Counted from the first letter of the stretch, positions 35,501-46,057 are shown. The stretch is DNA of 64,000 nucleotides from Bolinopsis microptera (GCF_026151205.1 NC_087083.1:14072944-14136943); one strand, 5' to 3'. Numbers and translations are program-made. The notes: generated by a model not told the origin, from the sequence alone.

Positions 35501-38500
35501 ATGGTTACTAATGATAGCAGACTTGATAGTTTCGATAATGGGACTCTTCTTCAGAGGACCGGGTCTGATAGTAGAAAGCTATGCTAAGGGTTCCTTCCTG
35601 TCCAGCTTGTGTGATATTGTTCCTTTTGTTACATGGAGCGCACTTTACTGTGCCTCTCTCGCAGGTATTATACCTCACTTTACCTCCCTTTGCCTCTCTC
35701 GCAGGTATTTAATTAATTAACCTTAATACGATTATTATTTAAGGAGTTTAATTACTTACAGTTTTATAGTATAGTTGCTTTATATTGTTTGATGTCAACC
35801 TTTTCCACTGCAACTGATCATGATTATTAACAATTGAGGACAGCTGCACTGTAATTCGGACCTTTAGGCTTTTAGGGTCTGCCCACACTACGCCTCTATT
35901 CCCCGAATGTCTGCCCACACTATGCCATGTTTTGACGGGCCACATGGCGTGGGTCAAAAAAACCGGATTCACACAACGAGGCGCGTAGTGTGGGCAGAGC
36001 TCCCGCCAGTTGGTGTGGAAACTCTCGGGGAATTCTGGTACGGATTTTAAAAATCCTTGCCTCTATGTGTGAATCCGGTTTTTTGACCCACGCCATGTGG
36101 CCCGTCAAAACATGGCGTAGTGTGGGCAGACATTCGGGGAATAGAGGCGTAGTGTGGGCAGACCCTTACCGATAGTTGAAATTCGACATTTAGCGTCATC
36201 TAGCGCTATCTGGCGACATTGGAAAGGTGCCACGCAATTAGCGGCATTGTCGCTAATTGGCGCTATCTAGCGTCATCTAGCGTCATCTATCATCATTTGG
36301 CGTCATTTCACGCCAGATGACGCTAGATGACGCTAAATTTCGAATTTCAACTATCGGTAAAGGCAAAGGTCCTCATTTGTTAAGAATTCTGCTATGGAGG
36401 TTCTTAACAAGATACATACGATAGTAAGTTAATTAGCTGATTAATTAAATTGTATAAATTAATAGAAATGTTTATAAAATGTTAAATAATTACTGCTCAG
36501 TGCTGTGTATTACTTACAACAGAATGTTGGCACTAACGAACCCGCTGCAGTACAAAGTCAATGTTACGATAACTAACTCTATGAAATTGGTAAATATGTT
36601 TTATCGTTTTAAACGCTGGTAACTAGATCTCCTAGGCAAATTAAATAACTAGGCTGTTACGAGGATTATCTGCTCGATACACACTTTGGAATCATAAAAC
36701 CCATCTTTATAGATGTATTTTTGACCGTTGAAGCGATTAAAAGTTGTCTCATGTAATTTGTAGTCAATTTTCACGGTCAAACCGCTAAAATTGGTTTCAT
36801 TTTGATGTTTTTTGACATTTTAACATAAAAATTTGACCAAACCCATAATCATGGGTAGAGTGGACCGCTGCCAGTGTCTCTCTTTTCCAAACAAAATGAA
36901 ATGATATTAATTTGAATAACCGTCCGCAAATGCAAATTGATACCGAGATTGAAATCGGTCGCTCGCTTTTCCCATTCATTTACAATTGTAATAGATTAAG
37001 AAGAACTACCCGAAGGCAGCTGTACTCGGCAATAAAGATTGGGAAAAGAGAGACACTGGCAGCGGTCTACTCTACCCATGATTATGGGTTTTGATTAAAT
37101 AGTATAGTATAGAATGTATAATTAAGAGGCACGGTCATGCTTGCCAGCACTGTGATAGACGCTTTGGTAGTCAATTATTGCCTACATTCAAGTGTCCGTA
37201 GAATCAGAAGCTTTAAAGATACAGCCATTTCAGACCACAGGTCTTAAAGATAATTGTTAAGACTTTAGTTTACATTATATCAAAAAAATAATTTAACGTC
37301 ATCATCACCACTTGATGACGTCATCAAATTAACCGTTTTTAAAACTTGATTTTTGACAAAGTAATAATACCTTTTCAAATCGATTTTACATCATTAAGGA
37401 GCAATTTTATTCAAAATTTGAGGGGAAATTGAAGTTAGATAATTGTTCAAGCATTCTGAAAATCTACCGTAAAGTTTTCCTACCTTGCTCCTTTATAAAG
37501 ATATTCGCTATTGAAGTGCTTTTCTAAAGAATAATTTCACAAAAATACAAAAGTTATGATTTAGTATTCTCTGGTGTTGGGCCATGCCTTGTCGAGTTGT
37601 GGACTGTGGAGCTCAGTTCTGCTTCCTATAGGTCTAAATTGTGCATTAGGCTGGTTTAAAAGTTGAAAATAGAAAAGGACACGCCCAAATTGATATAAAA
37701 TCGCTAAAATCACTGAAAATTGCTATTTTCACCATTTGTCATCTTTGGAGTCCCGTTGTAATCCAAGTTCTTTTTGAAATCTTTTGAAACTTTGCATGCT
37801 TATCAATCAATTTATAAAACACCAATATGCAAAACTTTACGGTGATTCAATATTGAATGCGCACGCAACGTCCGCTCAAAGTTTGCACGTGCGAAAGGTG
37901 AGAATTCTGCTCATTCGTGAATTCGAACAAATTCTGCTTTCCCACGACAGTTAAATGGCATTATATATGAATTTAATGTTAACTTGAATGAGTATATAGT
38001 GGCATATTCAGTCAGATATGCTTACCTAAACACAAGTCTAAATAGATCTGGAATTCGCCGTTTCCGTTCATACTGTATAAACTACAATTTAGGTTCTTTA
38101 CGCAGTATTCTAACTTTGACTTAACTCGTAAAATTATTACTTGTTTCCATTTTTTTCTAAATTAAATCTGAAGCTTTAAAAAACACATAAACTTGATGAA
38201 ACACGTAAATTAAATGAAAAACTTAAATTTGAAAGGTTCTGATCACTTTAAAGTTTGTGCGCCCTTTTCCATCTCCTCTTCTTGCACCTACCCCATCTCA
38301 CCTTCTTGCACCTCTGTCATAGAGAAAAGTACCAGTATCTGAACAGCAGAGAGCACCAAAGCAGTGCTTATAACAGACGACGTGGGAGCAAAAGCGACCA
38401 TTGCCGACCCGGTCATCCCTCCTATCATACCTAATGAGGAGGCGGTGCTACTCCCTAGAGCAAAGTCTTTTGTTCCAAAGTAGTTCACGTCGTAGAGTAC

Positions 38501-41500
38501 GTAACATATGTTCAAGGCAGTGATCCCGTACACAAACTTAGCTACGAAGTTGGTTAAAATCGCTATAACGAGGCTTTCTTGTGAGAGCATAAGTGCAAAA
38601 TTTCCTATGTATATCAAGGCAATTACACCCTGTAGTTTACGAAATCCTATCTTTCCTTTAATACAGTAGGTGAGCAGTGTAGAGGGTATGGCTGCGAAGT
38701 TAACGAGTCCCAGTAACAAGAGTTCCGGCCCTCGAGTCATGGTCACAGAGCAATCACTACTAGATCCTGCTTCCTTGATATTGAACATTTTGATCAGGGC
38801 TGGAACGAGGAGGGTGGTAAGCCAGCCATTGAAAGTTATACAAGCAAAGAGCAACCCTAGTTTGGTGGTTCGGCCAACAAAGTTAGGGACGGTCACTGTT
38901 TCTTTCTCATCACTGTATTCTATCTGTGGGCCTACTCTCTCTGTGAAACAGCAGTGAAGCATGAAGATTGGTGGAATGAGTATGGGTAATGACGCACAAA
39001 GAAAGAACATTCTCCATCCAATCAGGTCGAGAAGGAGGAACCCCAACACCGACGACCACATTTCCCCCGCATAGTACACTATGGACTGTACCATTAATAT
39101 CTTAGCTAGAATCTGTTGACTGGAAACCATCTCAGCGACCCAAACATAAAGCAGGGTGTGTCTCAGTCCAAGACAAAAGCCAAGGAGTATTCGGGAAAGA
39201 AGGAGAGTGTTAAAGTCTGCAACTATAGCACAGACTATTGTACTCATTGCACTCAGGTAGAGCGAGATTATAATCAACTTCCGTCTTCCAAACCTGAGAT
39301 AAAACTTTATAACCTACACATTTTGAATTTCTGTACCTATTAGCAGATAAACAGTTACAATCATAATCATCGGGCTATTAGTATTATAGTATAGCCTAGT
39401 ATAGTATAGCCTAGTATAGTATAGCCTAGTATAGCCTATTTATAGTATTATAGTATAGTATAGCCTAGTATAACCTAGTATAGTATAGCCTAGTATAGCC
39501 TATTTATAGTATTATAGTATAGCCTAGTATAGTATAGCCTAGTATAGCCTATTTATAGTATTATAGTATTAGCCTATAAACAGCAATTTGCGACGCTTAC
39601 CTTATTGACAGTGGTCCGGCAATGAAAGTTGAAATTACTAATGCGATATATAAACTACATTTCAGTAATCCTTCCTTCCAGGGAGACAGTTCAATGTCAC
39701 ACGAAACTTGTTGTGTCAGCATTCCTGAGGAGACGACGGATGTTTATCAGGCTTCTACTGTCTACACTTATTCACTAGTTGCCTCAATTATAAGTTAAAA
39801 CTTTAAACGTTGTACAAACCAGGTAGGTCAATTTCTGTTCCATCTGCAAAATCGCACAGGGCACAAAACATCAACAAGAGCTTATCGATTCTCGTCCAAG
39901 ATCTAAGATGTCCTCCTGTATCGTTCAATATATCATCTTCACCAAGTATGACTTCATAATCATTGTTCATCTTGTTTAAGGACGTATATGTTACCGAGTG
40001 AAATATAGCAAATATCAAATGAAACACAATGATATACTGTCTGTTCAATCCACACTACTTTTGAATGAAATTAATATGTTTTGTGGCCAGCTGATGAAGT
40101 AAAAGTTTAAAGTAAAGATTTGTAAAACTATTTTTTTGCTATAAAGTCCGTCTATAACAGTAACTAAAATTACAGACAAATTATCTAACTAACTTAATGC
40201 CTCTGATAACAAATTTAATCACTCCTTAATGGTATAGAAAACCGAGTTTCTGGGGTTTAGTGTATGCTAGTCAAGCTCTAGTCACGTAACACGAACGGCA
40301 GGGCGTATACCGTATGATAGAAATGAAACGAGTAAATGAAAGGGAGAAACTATAAAATAGAAAAGTAATACAAAGTGAACGTCAACAGATAAAAACTCCT
40401 TAGTTCGCTCCAAACGATTGAAGTGAATATAAATCACTTGACGTGTCTAATCACAGAGGATATAGTGCTCAGTCAAACTGGCTATCGACAATCGGATCCC
40501 TTAAAATGATTAAGGGGCAACTAGAGGTTATACTCTCAAAAGCTGTCACGCCATAATGCGTGACGGCACAACGCATCTGCTTGCACCACGTGACTCACAG
40601 TTTCGCCAATGAGCACTCCACTAGCAGTCACCCTGTGGCCGCGAGGACCAACCACAGGCCTGGCTGTAAGTCAGGTGCAAAAGTGAGCGGACGGCTCATT
40701 TCTGACAGTTGGTCTGCCAGTCAACCAATCTTACACTCAAAATGTGTAACTCCCGAATACGAACATATAAAAGCATTGGTTATCTATATACCCGGAAACA
40801 CATACTAAATTCTACGTCCTTTAAACGTTATACTAAAACTAAGATATCCTAAAAGATATCTCAAAATACCATTATATTACAACAACGGTGTAAAATTGAT
40901 TTGAAAAGTTATTACTTTGTCAAAAATCAATTTTTAAACGGTTAACTTGATGACGTCATGAAGTGGTGATGATGACGTTAAATTATTTTTTCATATAACG
41001 TAAACTAAAGTCTATAACGTAAACTAACGTAAACGATTATTTTCATAACTTGTGGTCCAAGACGGCTGTATCTTTAAATCTTTTGAATCTACGGATGCAC
41101 TTGAATGCAACCTATAATTGACTGCCAAAGCGTCTATCTATCTATGTATCAGTATATATTATCTTATATTATATACTTCACGACAATCTGTTGTAAAACA
41201 GGGGTTCCAAAAAACCCACTTCCTGCGAAGTGGGCCCGATACTCCTGAAACTTGATTTTTTGCAGTCGATTTGGTCAACGTCTAGACGCCCTGCAAAATG
41301 TCAGATCTCTGACTCAATTTCAACATGGTTTTTAAGGCACCTGAATATGGCGATTTTGTGTTTTTTAACGAATTTTGTATAACAGTGTTGGCGCGTATTT
41401 TGCGCAAATTACTTAAATTTAACCTCCACATAACTATTTCTTATTCCTGTCATCTTTGACATCGAATTAGAATGTTTATGTTTTTCAACTAAAAATAAAC

Positions 41501-44500
41501 CTGCTGATAACCTACGATAGTGTTAATATACATGTAATGTATATATAATGTATATAATGTATATAATGTATATAATGTATATAATGTATATAATGTATAT
41601 AATGTATATAATATATATAATGTATATAATGTATATAATGTATATAATGTATATAATGTATATAATGTATATAATGTATATAATGTATATAATGTATATA
41701 ATGTATATAATGTATATAATGTATATAATGTATATAATGTATATAATGTATATAATGTATATAATGTATATAATGTATATAATGTATATAATGTATATAA
41801 TGTATATAATGTATATAATGTATATAATGTATATAATGTATATAATGTATATAATGTATATAATGTATATAATGTATATAATGTATATAATGTATATAAT
41901 GTATATAATGTATATAATGTATATAATGTATATAATGTATATAATGTATATAATGTATATAATGTATATAATGTATATAATGTATATAATGTATATAATG
42001 TATATAATGTATATAATGTATATAATGTATATAATGTATACAATGTATATAATGTATATAATGTATACAATGTATATAATGTATAATATAATGTATATAA
42101 TGTATATAATCTATATAATGTATATAATGTATATAATGTATATAATGTATATAATGTATATAATGCATATAATGTATACAATGTATATAATGTATATAAT
42201 GTATATAATGTATATAATGTATATAATGTATATAATGTATATAATGTATATAATGTATAATATAATGTATATAATGTATATAATGTATATAATGTATATA
42301 ATGTATATAATGTATGTAATGTATATAATGTATATAATGTATATAATGTATATAATGTATATAATGTATATAATGTATATAATGTATATAATGTATATAA
42401 TGTATATACATGTGTCCCAGGTGGTGATGACATGGCTATCAGTGATACTCTACTTTGTGATATCTGTTGTTACTTTTCACATAGGTTTCCAACATGTCAC
42501 CTTTATGGACCGGTCAGTCTTTACTCTTCGAATTTTCGTAAATTATCAATATAATAACTGTTAAATTTGGATCAATAATCAATACTATTAGTATTAAGGG
42601 CTGCAGTAAAAAGAGCATAACAATACGTCATAAAATTAGCCTAAAACTTCACTTCACTGTTTATTGGTTAATAATTACCATAATTACCATAATTACCATA
42701 ATTACCATAATCACCATAATTACCATAATTACCATAATTACCATAATTACCATAATTACCATAATTACCATAATTACCATAATTACCATAATTACCATAA
42801 TTACCATAATTACCATAATTACCATAATTACCATAATTACCATAATTACCATAATTACCATAATTACCATAATTACCATAATTACCATAATCACCATAAT
42901 CACCATAATTACCATAATTACATTAATTACCATAATTACCATAATTACCAACACCATACTTTTCAGCTGTTTTTTTGACTCTGGCTCACACGGAAAGATA
43001 TTCATCATTGCTTGTGACACTGTCTTCTTCCTTCTCCCCCTCACAGTGAGATATCTCTTTAAAATATTGTAATTACTTTGCACAATACCACCATACTGTA
43101 ATACTGTGTTGTATTCGTAACATTACCGTAGCTGTAAATAAAATCCGGATTGGAATATTATTTATGAGTCGCATAGTTGAAATTTTTTCTTGGGTAAATT
43201 CCTATTGATTCCGTTCAATGCGACAAAGAAAAGGCTCTTATCAGGAAAGAAATTGTTCAACGTTTCAATGTGACAACATCGTAACCATCATAAAAATACT
43301 AGTCACATAACAGATATACCACGTGGTCACTACACGTGGTCACTACACGTGGTCACTACACGTGGTCACTACACGTGGTCACTACACGTGGTCACTACAC
43401 GTGGTTTGTGACGTCACATAACAGATATACCACGTGGTCACTACACGTGGTTTGTGACGTCACATAACAGATATACCACGTGGTCACTACACGTGGTTTG
43501 TGACGTCACATAACAGATATACCACGTGGTCACTACACGTGGTTTGTGACGTCACATAACAGATATACCACGTGGTCACTACACGTGGTTTGTGACGTCA
43601 CATAACAGATATACCACGTGGTCACTACACGTGGTTTGTGACGTCACATAACAGATATACCACGTGGTCACTACACGTGGTTTGTGACGTCACATAACAG
43701 ATATACCACGTGGTCACTACACGTGGTTTGTGACGTCACATAACAGATATACCACGTGGTCACTACACGTTGTTTGTGACGTCACATAACAGATATACCA
43801 CGTGGTCCCCAAGATACGACTATTTTCACCTCTAATCCTGCCTACCTGCCTAGCTAGGTCACCACCTTTAATAACTTTATCTTACACTTGAAGCTACAAC
43901 CTCAGGGAACATGTAATACCGTGAGTGTGGTTTGTGACGTCATTACACGTGGTTTGTGACGTCATTACACGTGGTTTGTGATGTCATTACACGTGGTTTG
44001 TGTCGTCACTACACGTGGTTTGTGACGTCATTACACGTGGTTTGTGACGTCATTACACGTGGTTTGTGATGTCATTACACGTGGTTTGTGTCGTCACTAC
44101 ACGTGGTTTGTGACGTCATTACACGTGGTTTGTGACGTCATGACACGTGGTTTGTGATGTCACTACACGTGGTTTGTGATGTCACTACACGTGGTTTGTG
44201 ACGTCATTACACGTGGTTTGTGATGTCATTACACGTGGTTTGTGACGTCATTACACGTGGTTTGTGACGTCATTACACGTGGTTTGTGATGTCATTACAC
44301 GTGGTTTGTGACGTCATTACACGTGGTTTGTGACGTCATTACACGTGGTTTGTGATGTCACTACACGTGGTATGTGATGTCACTTCACTATCAATTACTC
44401 TGCAGGGGATACTATACATGTACTACCGCATAGTAAGAGTGGTGAGAAGAGAGCGGGTGGCAAATAAAAACAGAGCAGCCATTGATAGAATCAGGGAGGC

Positions 44501-45393
44501 GGTATTCAAGAACATTTCTTTTCTTCTCTTCTTTTTCACGCTCTCTTGGTTCCCCAACTACGCCATTGAGGTCAAAGTTTTATTTTCCCCTGGTAAGCTT
44601 ATATTAATTGATCATTTAGATTTTATGATTCACTTTTAAGACATGAAAATTTCAAAGTGGGAATATCGTCGACTTTCATATGAATAGAATGCTGAATGAA
44701 ATGTTTGCTGAATGATATGTTTGCCGAATGACATGTTTGCTGAATGACATGTTTAATGTTTATCAACGAAACAAGGTCCAGCAAGAAACTTTACTGTGGA
44801 AGACATTGTGGTCATCATGTTCTATTCCAACCTAGTCCTTGATCCGTTAGTTTACGGTGTAGGGTCCCGAGACTTCCGAGGTAAAATAGGTAAACCTAAT
44901 TTACATATTGAAATGGTTTACATACTGATTTATTGAAATGGTTTACATACTGATTTATTGAAATGGTTACATATTGATTTATTGAAATGGTTTACATATT
45001 GAAATGGTTCACGCATTAACAGTAACAAAATATGGTTTATTCGAGCTTTTCATTCAGAATTAAAACAAGTCCTTCACAATTAATATGGAGCCATATTTTT
45101 TCTTTTAAAAAATCATTTGCGTTGTTTCCTCAACGTTTAATGTATATCATCAATGACCATTTTCTTGCACTCTAATCCTTGATGATATAAATTCTTTCTT
45201 AGCCCTCTTAATAATCTGCCTCCCTGTTTCAGGTCGTGTGTTCCATAAGCTGGGACTCAGGCTGAAGTTATGGAGGTGTAGTGAAGAAGTACCAGGCAGG
45301 AAAACGAGAAAAGTGGGTATACAAGTTGGGAAAACTCCATTGTTTTTTCATGACAATAAATCGTGGAGATTTTCGTTTCCGACTATATTGTAA
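26588..45393 (+). CDS. Rhodopsin-class (class A) orphan GPCR, 8 exons
   Basis: Exons: 26588-26732, about 35521-35664, 36501-36589, 42421-42512, 42967-43045, 44406-44592, 44776-44880, 45233-45393. Phases agree and the sum is 1002 nt (333 aa). TM1 lies in exon 1. TM2 reads (NLMIA)DLIVSIMGLFF with the conserved Asp. TM3 follows a conserved Cys and ends CITYNRM, an NRM variant of the DRY motif. TM6 has SFLLFFFTLSWFPNY, keeping F...W.P. TM7 has DPLVYG in place of NPxxY. The last exon gives a basic cytoplasmic tail. Family knowledge: a seven-helix plasma-membrane receptor signalling through G proteins; the ligand is unknown. The 5' end of exon 2 is disturbed: the last CCTCAG acceptor (35449) leads into GGTTACTAT repeats and an in-frame TAA. 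Only an ATAGCAG site at 35520 keeps the frame, and it loses about six residues of TM2. The gene may therefore be damaged here, or the assembly wrong. Intron 3 contains a complete MFS gene on the other strand. Confidence 0.85.
26798..35465 (+). repeat. 8.6-kb array of the GPCR exon-2 acceptor (50 bp, about 165 copies)
   Basis: The 50-bp unit is intron end TTTAACATCCCTCAG, then exon start GGAACCTAATGATAGCAGAC and TTGATAGTCATCATG. Translated from the CAG it gives GNLMIADLIV, the start of TM2, so each unit copies the intron-1/exon-2 junction. Units are mostly identical, with scattered single-base changes and a few 1-bp indels. The array is interrupted once by a SINE (31505-31860). The unit is not a multiple of three and TAA follows in the next copy, so partial inclusion would break the frame. 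Confidence 0.97.
31505..31860 (+). mobile_element. tRNA-derived SINE inside the 50-bp array
   Basis: About 355 bp unrelated to the array. The head has a Pol III A-box-like TAGCGTAGTTGG and a B-box-like GAGTTCGAAACC about 40 bp later, with an intervening anticodon-arm-like TTTGTAA. A tRNA-unrelated body follows and the 3' end is a short A-tail (TTAAAAAAA). It is in the same orientation as the gene. About 24 bp of the array unit are missing across the insertion, and no clean target duplication is visible. The tRNA of origin cannot be fixed; a Thr-like anticodon is possible. Confidence 0.85.
35466..35508 (+). repeat. GGTTACTAT repeat interrupting GPCR exon 2
   Basis: Five copies (the last partial) of the 9-bp GGTTACTAT lie between two copies of ATGATAGC. 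They add 53 bp relative to the array unit and shift the frame. The same 9-mer forms a 51-copy array downstream of the gene at 45484. Confidence 0.9.
35648..35710 (+). repeat. Two-copy duplication of the GPCR exon-2 donor
   Basis: TGCCTCTCTCGCAG|GTATT occurs at 35651 and again about 39 bp downstream. The first is the exon-2 donor (35664/35665). Using the second would add a short insert. Confidence 0.85.
35858..36372. mobile_element. Foldback element hosting a nested MITE
   Basis: Termini GGACCTTT...TTACCGATAGTTGAAATTCG and its reverse complement ending AAAGGTCC (36372). The interior is made of TAGCGTCATC-type short inverted units. The left terminus is split by the element at 35875-36165, so this one is older. 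No transposase. Confidence 0.8.
35875..36165. mobile_element. PIF/Harbinger-like MITE nested in another element
   Basis: A 291-bp element starts GGGTCTGCCCACACTACG and ends with its reverse complement, flanked by TTA on both sides (35872-35874, 36166-36168). The arms extend about 115 bp and contain an internal repeat of TCTGCCCACACTA. A 3-bp TTA duplication with GGG termini is typical of Harbinger-type MITEs. It is inserted in the left terminus of the foldback element 35858-36372. Confidence 0.85.
36839..37091. mobile_element. MITE-like foldback
   Basis: The arms start AAACCCATAATCATGGGTAG and run about 48 bp, to TCTCTCTTTTCC. The 3' end is the reverse complement with one mismatch. No clear target duplication was identified. 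It lies in GPCR intron 3. Confidence 0.8.
37152..37395. repeat. Left inverted repeat flanking the nested MFS gene
   Basis: About 245 bp, starting GATAGACGCTTTGG and including TTTAACGTCATCATCACCAC and GATTTTTGACAAAGTAATAA. It recurs in reverse complement at 40885-41143 with moderate divergence and a few small indels. Confidence 0.88.
37396..38287. other. GPCR intron 3 sequence, no gene seen
   Basis: AT-rich, no coding signature. It would contain the 3' UTR of the minus-strand MFS gene; no unambiguous poly(A) signal was found for it. Confidence 0.4.
38288..39970 (-). CDS. SV2/SVOP-like major facilitator transporter nested in the GPCR intron
   Basis: Minus-strand exons 39820-39970, 39601-39724 and 38288-39293; phases agree and the product is 426 aa. 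Start chosen at MNNDYEVILGEDD; an in-frame ATG at 40048 would add 26 hydrophobic residues and is less likely. Key features are CDFADGTEIDLPG in TM1, LSPWKEGLLKC, RFGRRK (MFS motif A after TM2, its first Arg codon split by intron 2) and SRILLGFCLGL in TM4. The remaining helices fill exon 3, ending EVQEGEMG. The pattern fits the SVOP/SV2/SLC22-like branch of MFS transporters, secondary carriers of organic solutes; the substrate is not predictable. Length is slightly below the about 500 aa usual for the branch. The gene is complete, lies wholly within intron 3 of the GPCR on the opposite strand, and is bracketed by inverted repeats at 37152 and 40885. Confidence 0.85.
39375..39580. repeat. TATAGTATAGCCTAG repeat in the MFS intron 2
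   Basis: Irregular higher-order repeat of TAGTATAGCC and CCTATTTATAGTATTATAG blocks, filling most of the intron between exons 2 and 3 of the MFS gene. Confidence 0.9.
40049..40884. other. Upstream region of the nested MFS gene
   Basis: No gene seen. It contains the probable promoter of the minus-strand MFS gene. The 82-codon forward frame at 40560 has no recognisable features. Confidence 0.4.
40885..41143. repeat. Right inverted repeat flanking the nested MFS gene
   Basis: Reverse complement of 37152-37395, ending CCAAAGCGTCTATC. It holds a small internal duplication of AACGTAAACTAA not present in the left copy. Confidence 0.88.
41530..42412. repeat. 9-bp ATGTATATA array in GPCR intron 3
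   Basis: About 97 copies of the 9-bp unit ATGTATATA, almost perfect. It ends 8 bp before the exon-4 acceptor CAG at 42420. Long open frames in every register are artefacts of the 9-bp period. Confidence 0.97.
42672..42950. repeat. 9-bp ACCATAATT array in GPCR intron 4
   Basis: About 31 copies of ACCATAATT ending 16 bp before the exon-5 acceptor at 42966. Confidence 0.96.
43316..43805. repeat. 46-bp array carrying CACGTG and TGACGTCA motifs
   Basis: Begins with six short TACACGTGGTCAC copies. About nine higher-order units then follow: ACAGATATACCACGTGGTCA, CTACACGTGGTTTG, TGACGTCACATA. Each unit holds two CACGTG palindromes and one CRE-like TGACGTCA. GPCR intron 5. Confidence 0.95.
43925..44390. 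repeat. 21-bp array carrying CACGTG and TGACGTCA motifs
   Basis: About 22 copies of TTACACGTGGTTTGTGACGTC-type units, with TGATGTCA and TGTCGTCA variants. It ends shortly before the exon-6 acceptor at 44405. It shares its core with the 46-bp array upstream, so the two arrays have a common origin. Confidence 0.95.
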
Positions 45394-45454
45394 TCTTTAA
45401 AAGCTTAAAGATATGATTTTTCTAATTCCAAGTTGGTGATCACACCAGCAGGAT

Positions 45455-45460
45455 AATAAA
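45455..45460 (+). terminator. GPCR poly(A) signal
   Basis: AATAAA 62 nt after the GPCR stop codon, just before the GGTTACTAT array. Confidence 0.65.
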
Positions 45461-45483
45461 GTATAGCAAGAATTGTGCCGCAG

Positions 45484-45942
45484 TTACTATGGTTACTATG
45501 GTTACTATGGTTACTATGGTTACTATGGTTACTATGGTTACTATGGTTACTATGGTTACTATGGTTACCATGGTTACTATGGTTACTATGGTTACTATGG
45601 TTACTATGGTTACTATGGTTTCTATGGTTACTATGGTTACTATGGTTACTATGGTTACTATTGTTACTATGGTTACTATGGTTACTATGGTTACTATGGT
45701 TTCTATGGTTACTATGGTTACTATGGTTACTATGGTTACTATTGTTACTATGGTTACTATGGTTACTATGGTTACTATGGTTACTATGGTTACTATGGTT
45801 TCTATGGTTACTATGGTTACTATGGTTACTATGGTTACTATGGTTACTATGGTTACTATGGTTACTATGGTTACTATGGTTACTATGGTTACTATGGTTA
45901 CTATGGTTACTATGGTTACTATGGTTACTATGGTTACTATAT
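45484..45942. repeat. 9-bp GGTTACTAT array
   Basis: About 51 copies with a few GGTTTCTAT, TGTTACTAT and GGTTACCAT variants. It lies between the GPCR 3' end and the LINE. All ORFs here are periodic artefacts. Confidence 0.97.
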
Positions 45943-46057
45943 ACACCAGGCACCATCATAACTCATTACAATGTAGTTGTAGGGAGTTATTATTATAAGT
46001 GGAAAGTATTAATGTATACTTGCGTCCTAAAGTATTCATTCACTACTAAAATTCAAA

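Noticed and set aside
38670-39343. Plus-strand ORFs over the MFS gene
   Set aside because: Shadows of the minus-strand transporter, which has clear motifs and consistent splicing.
41489-42564. Long ORFs of MYI, IHY and TLY repeats
   Set aside because: A 9-bp microsatellite leaves several frames open on both strands; no start context or flanking coding sequence.
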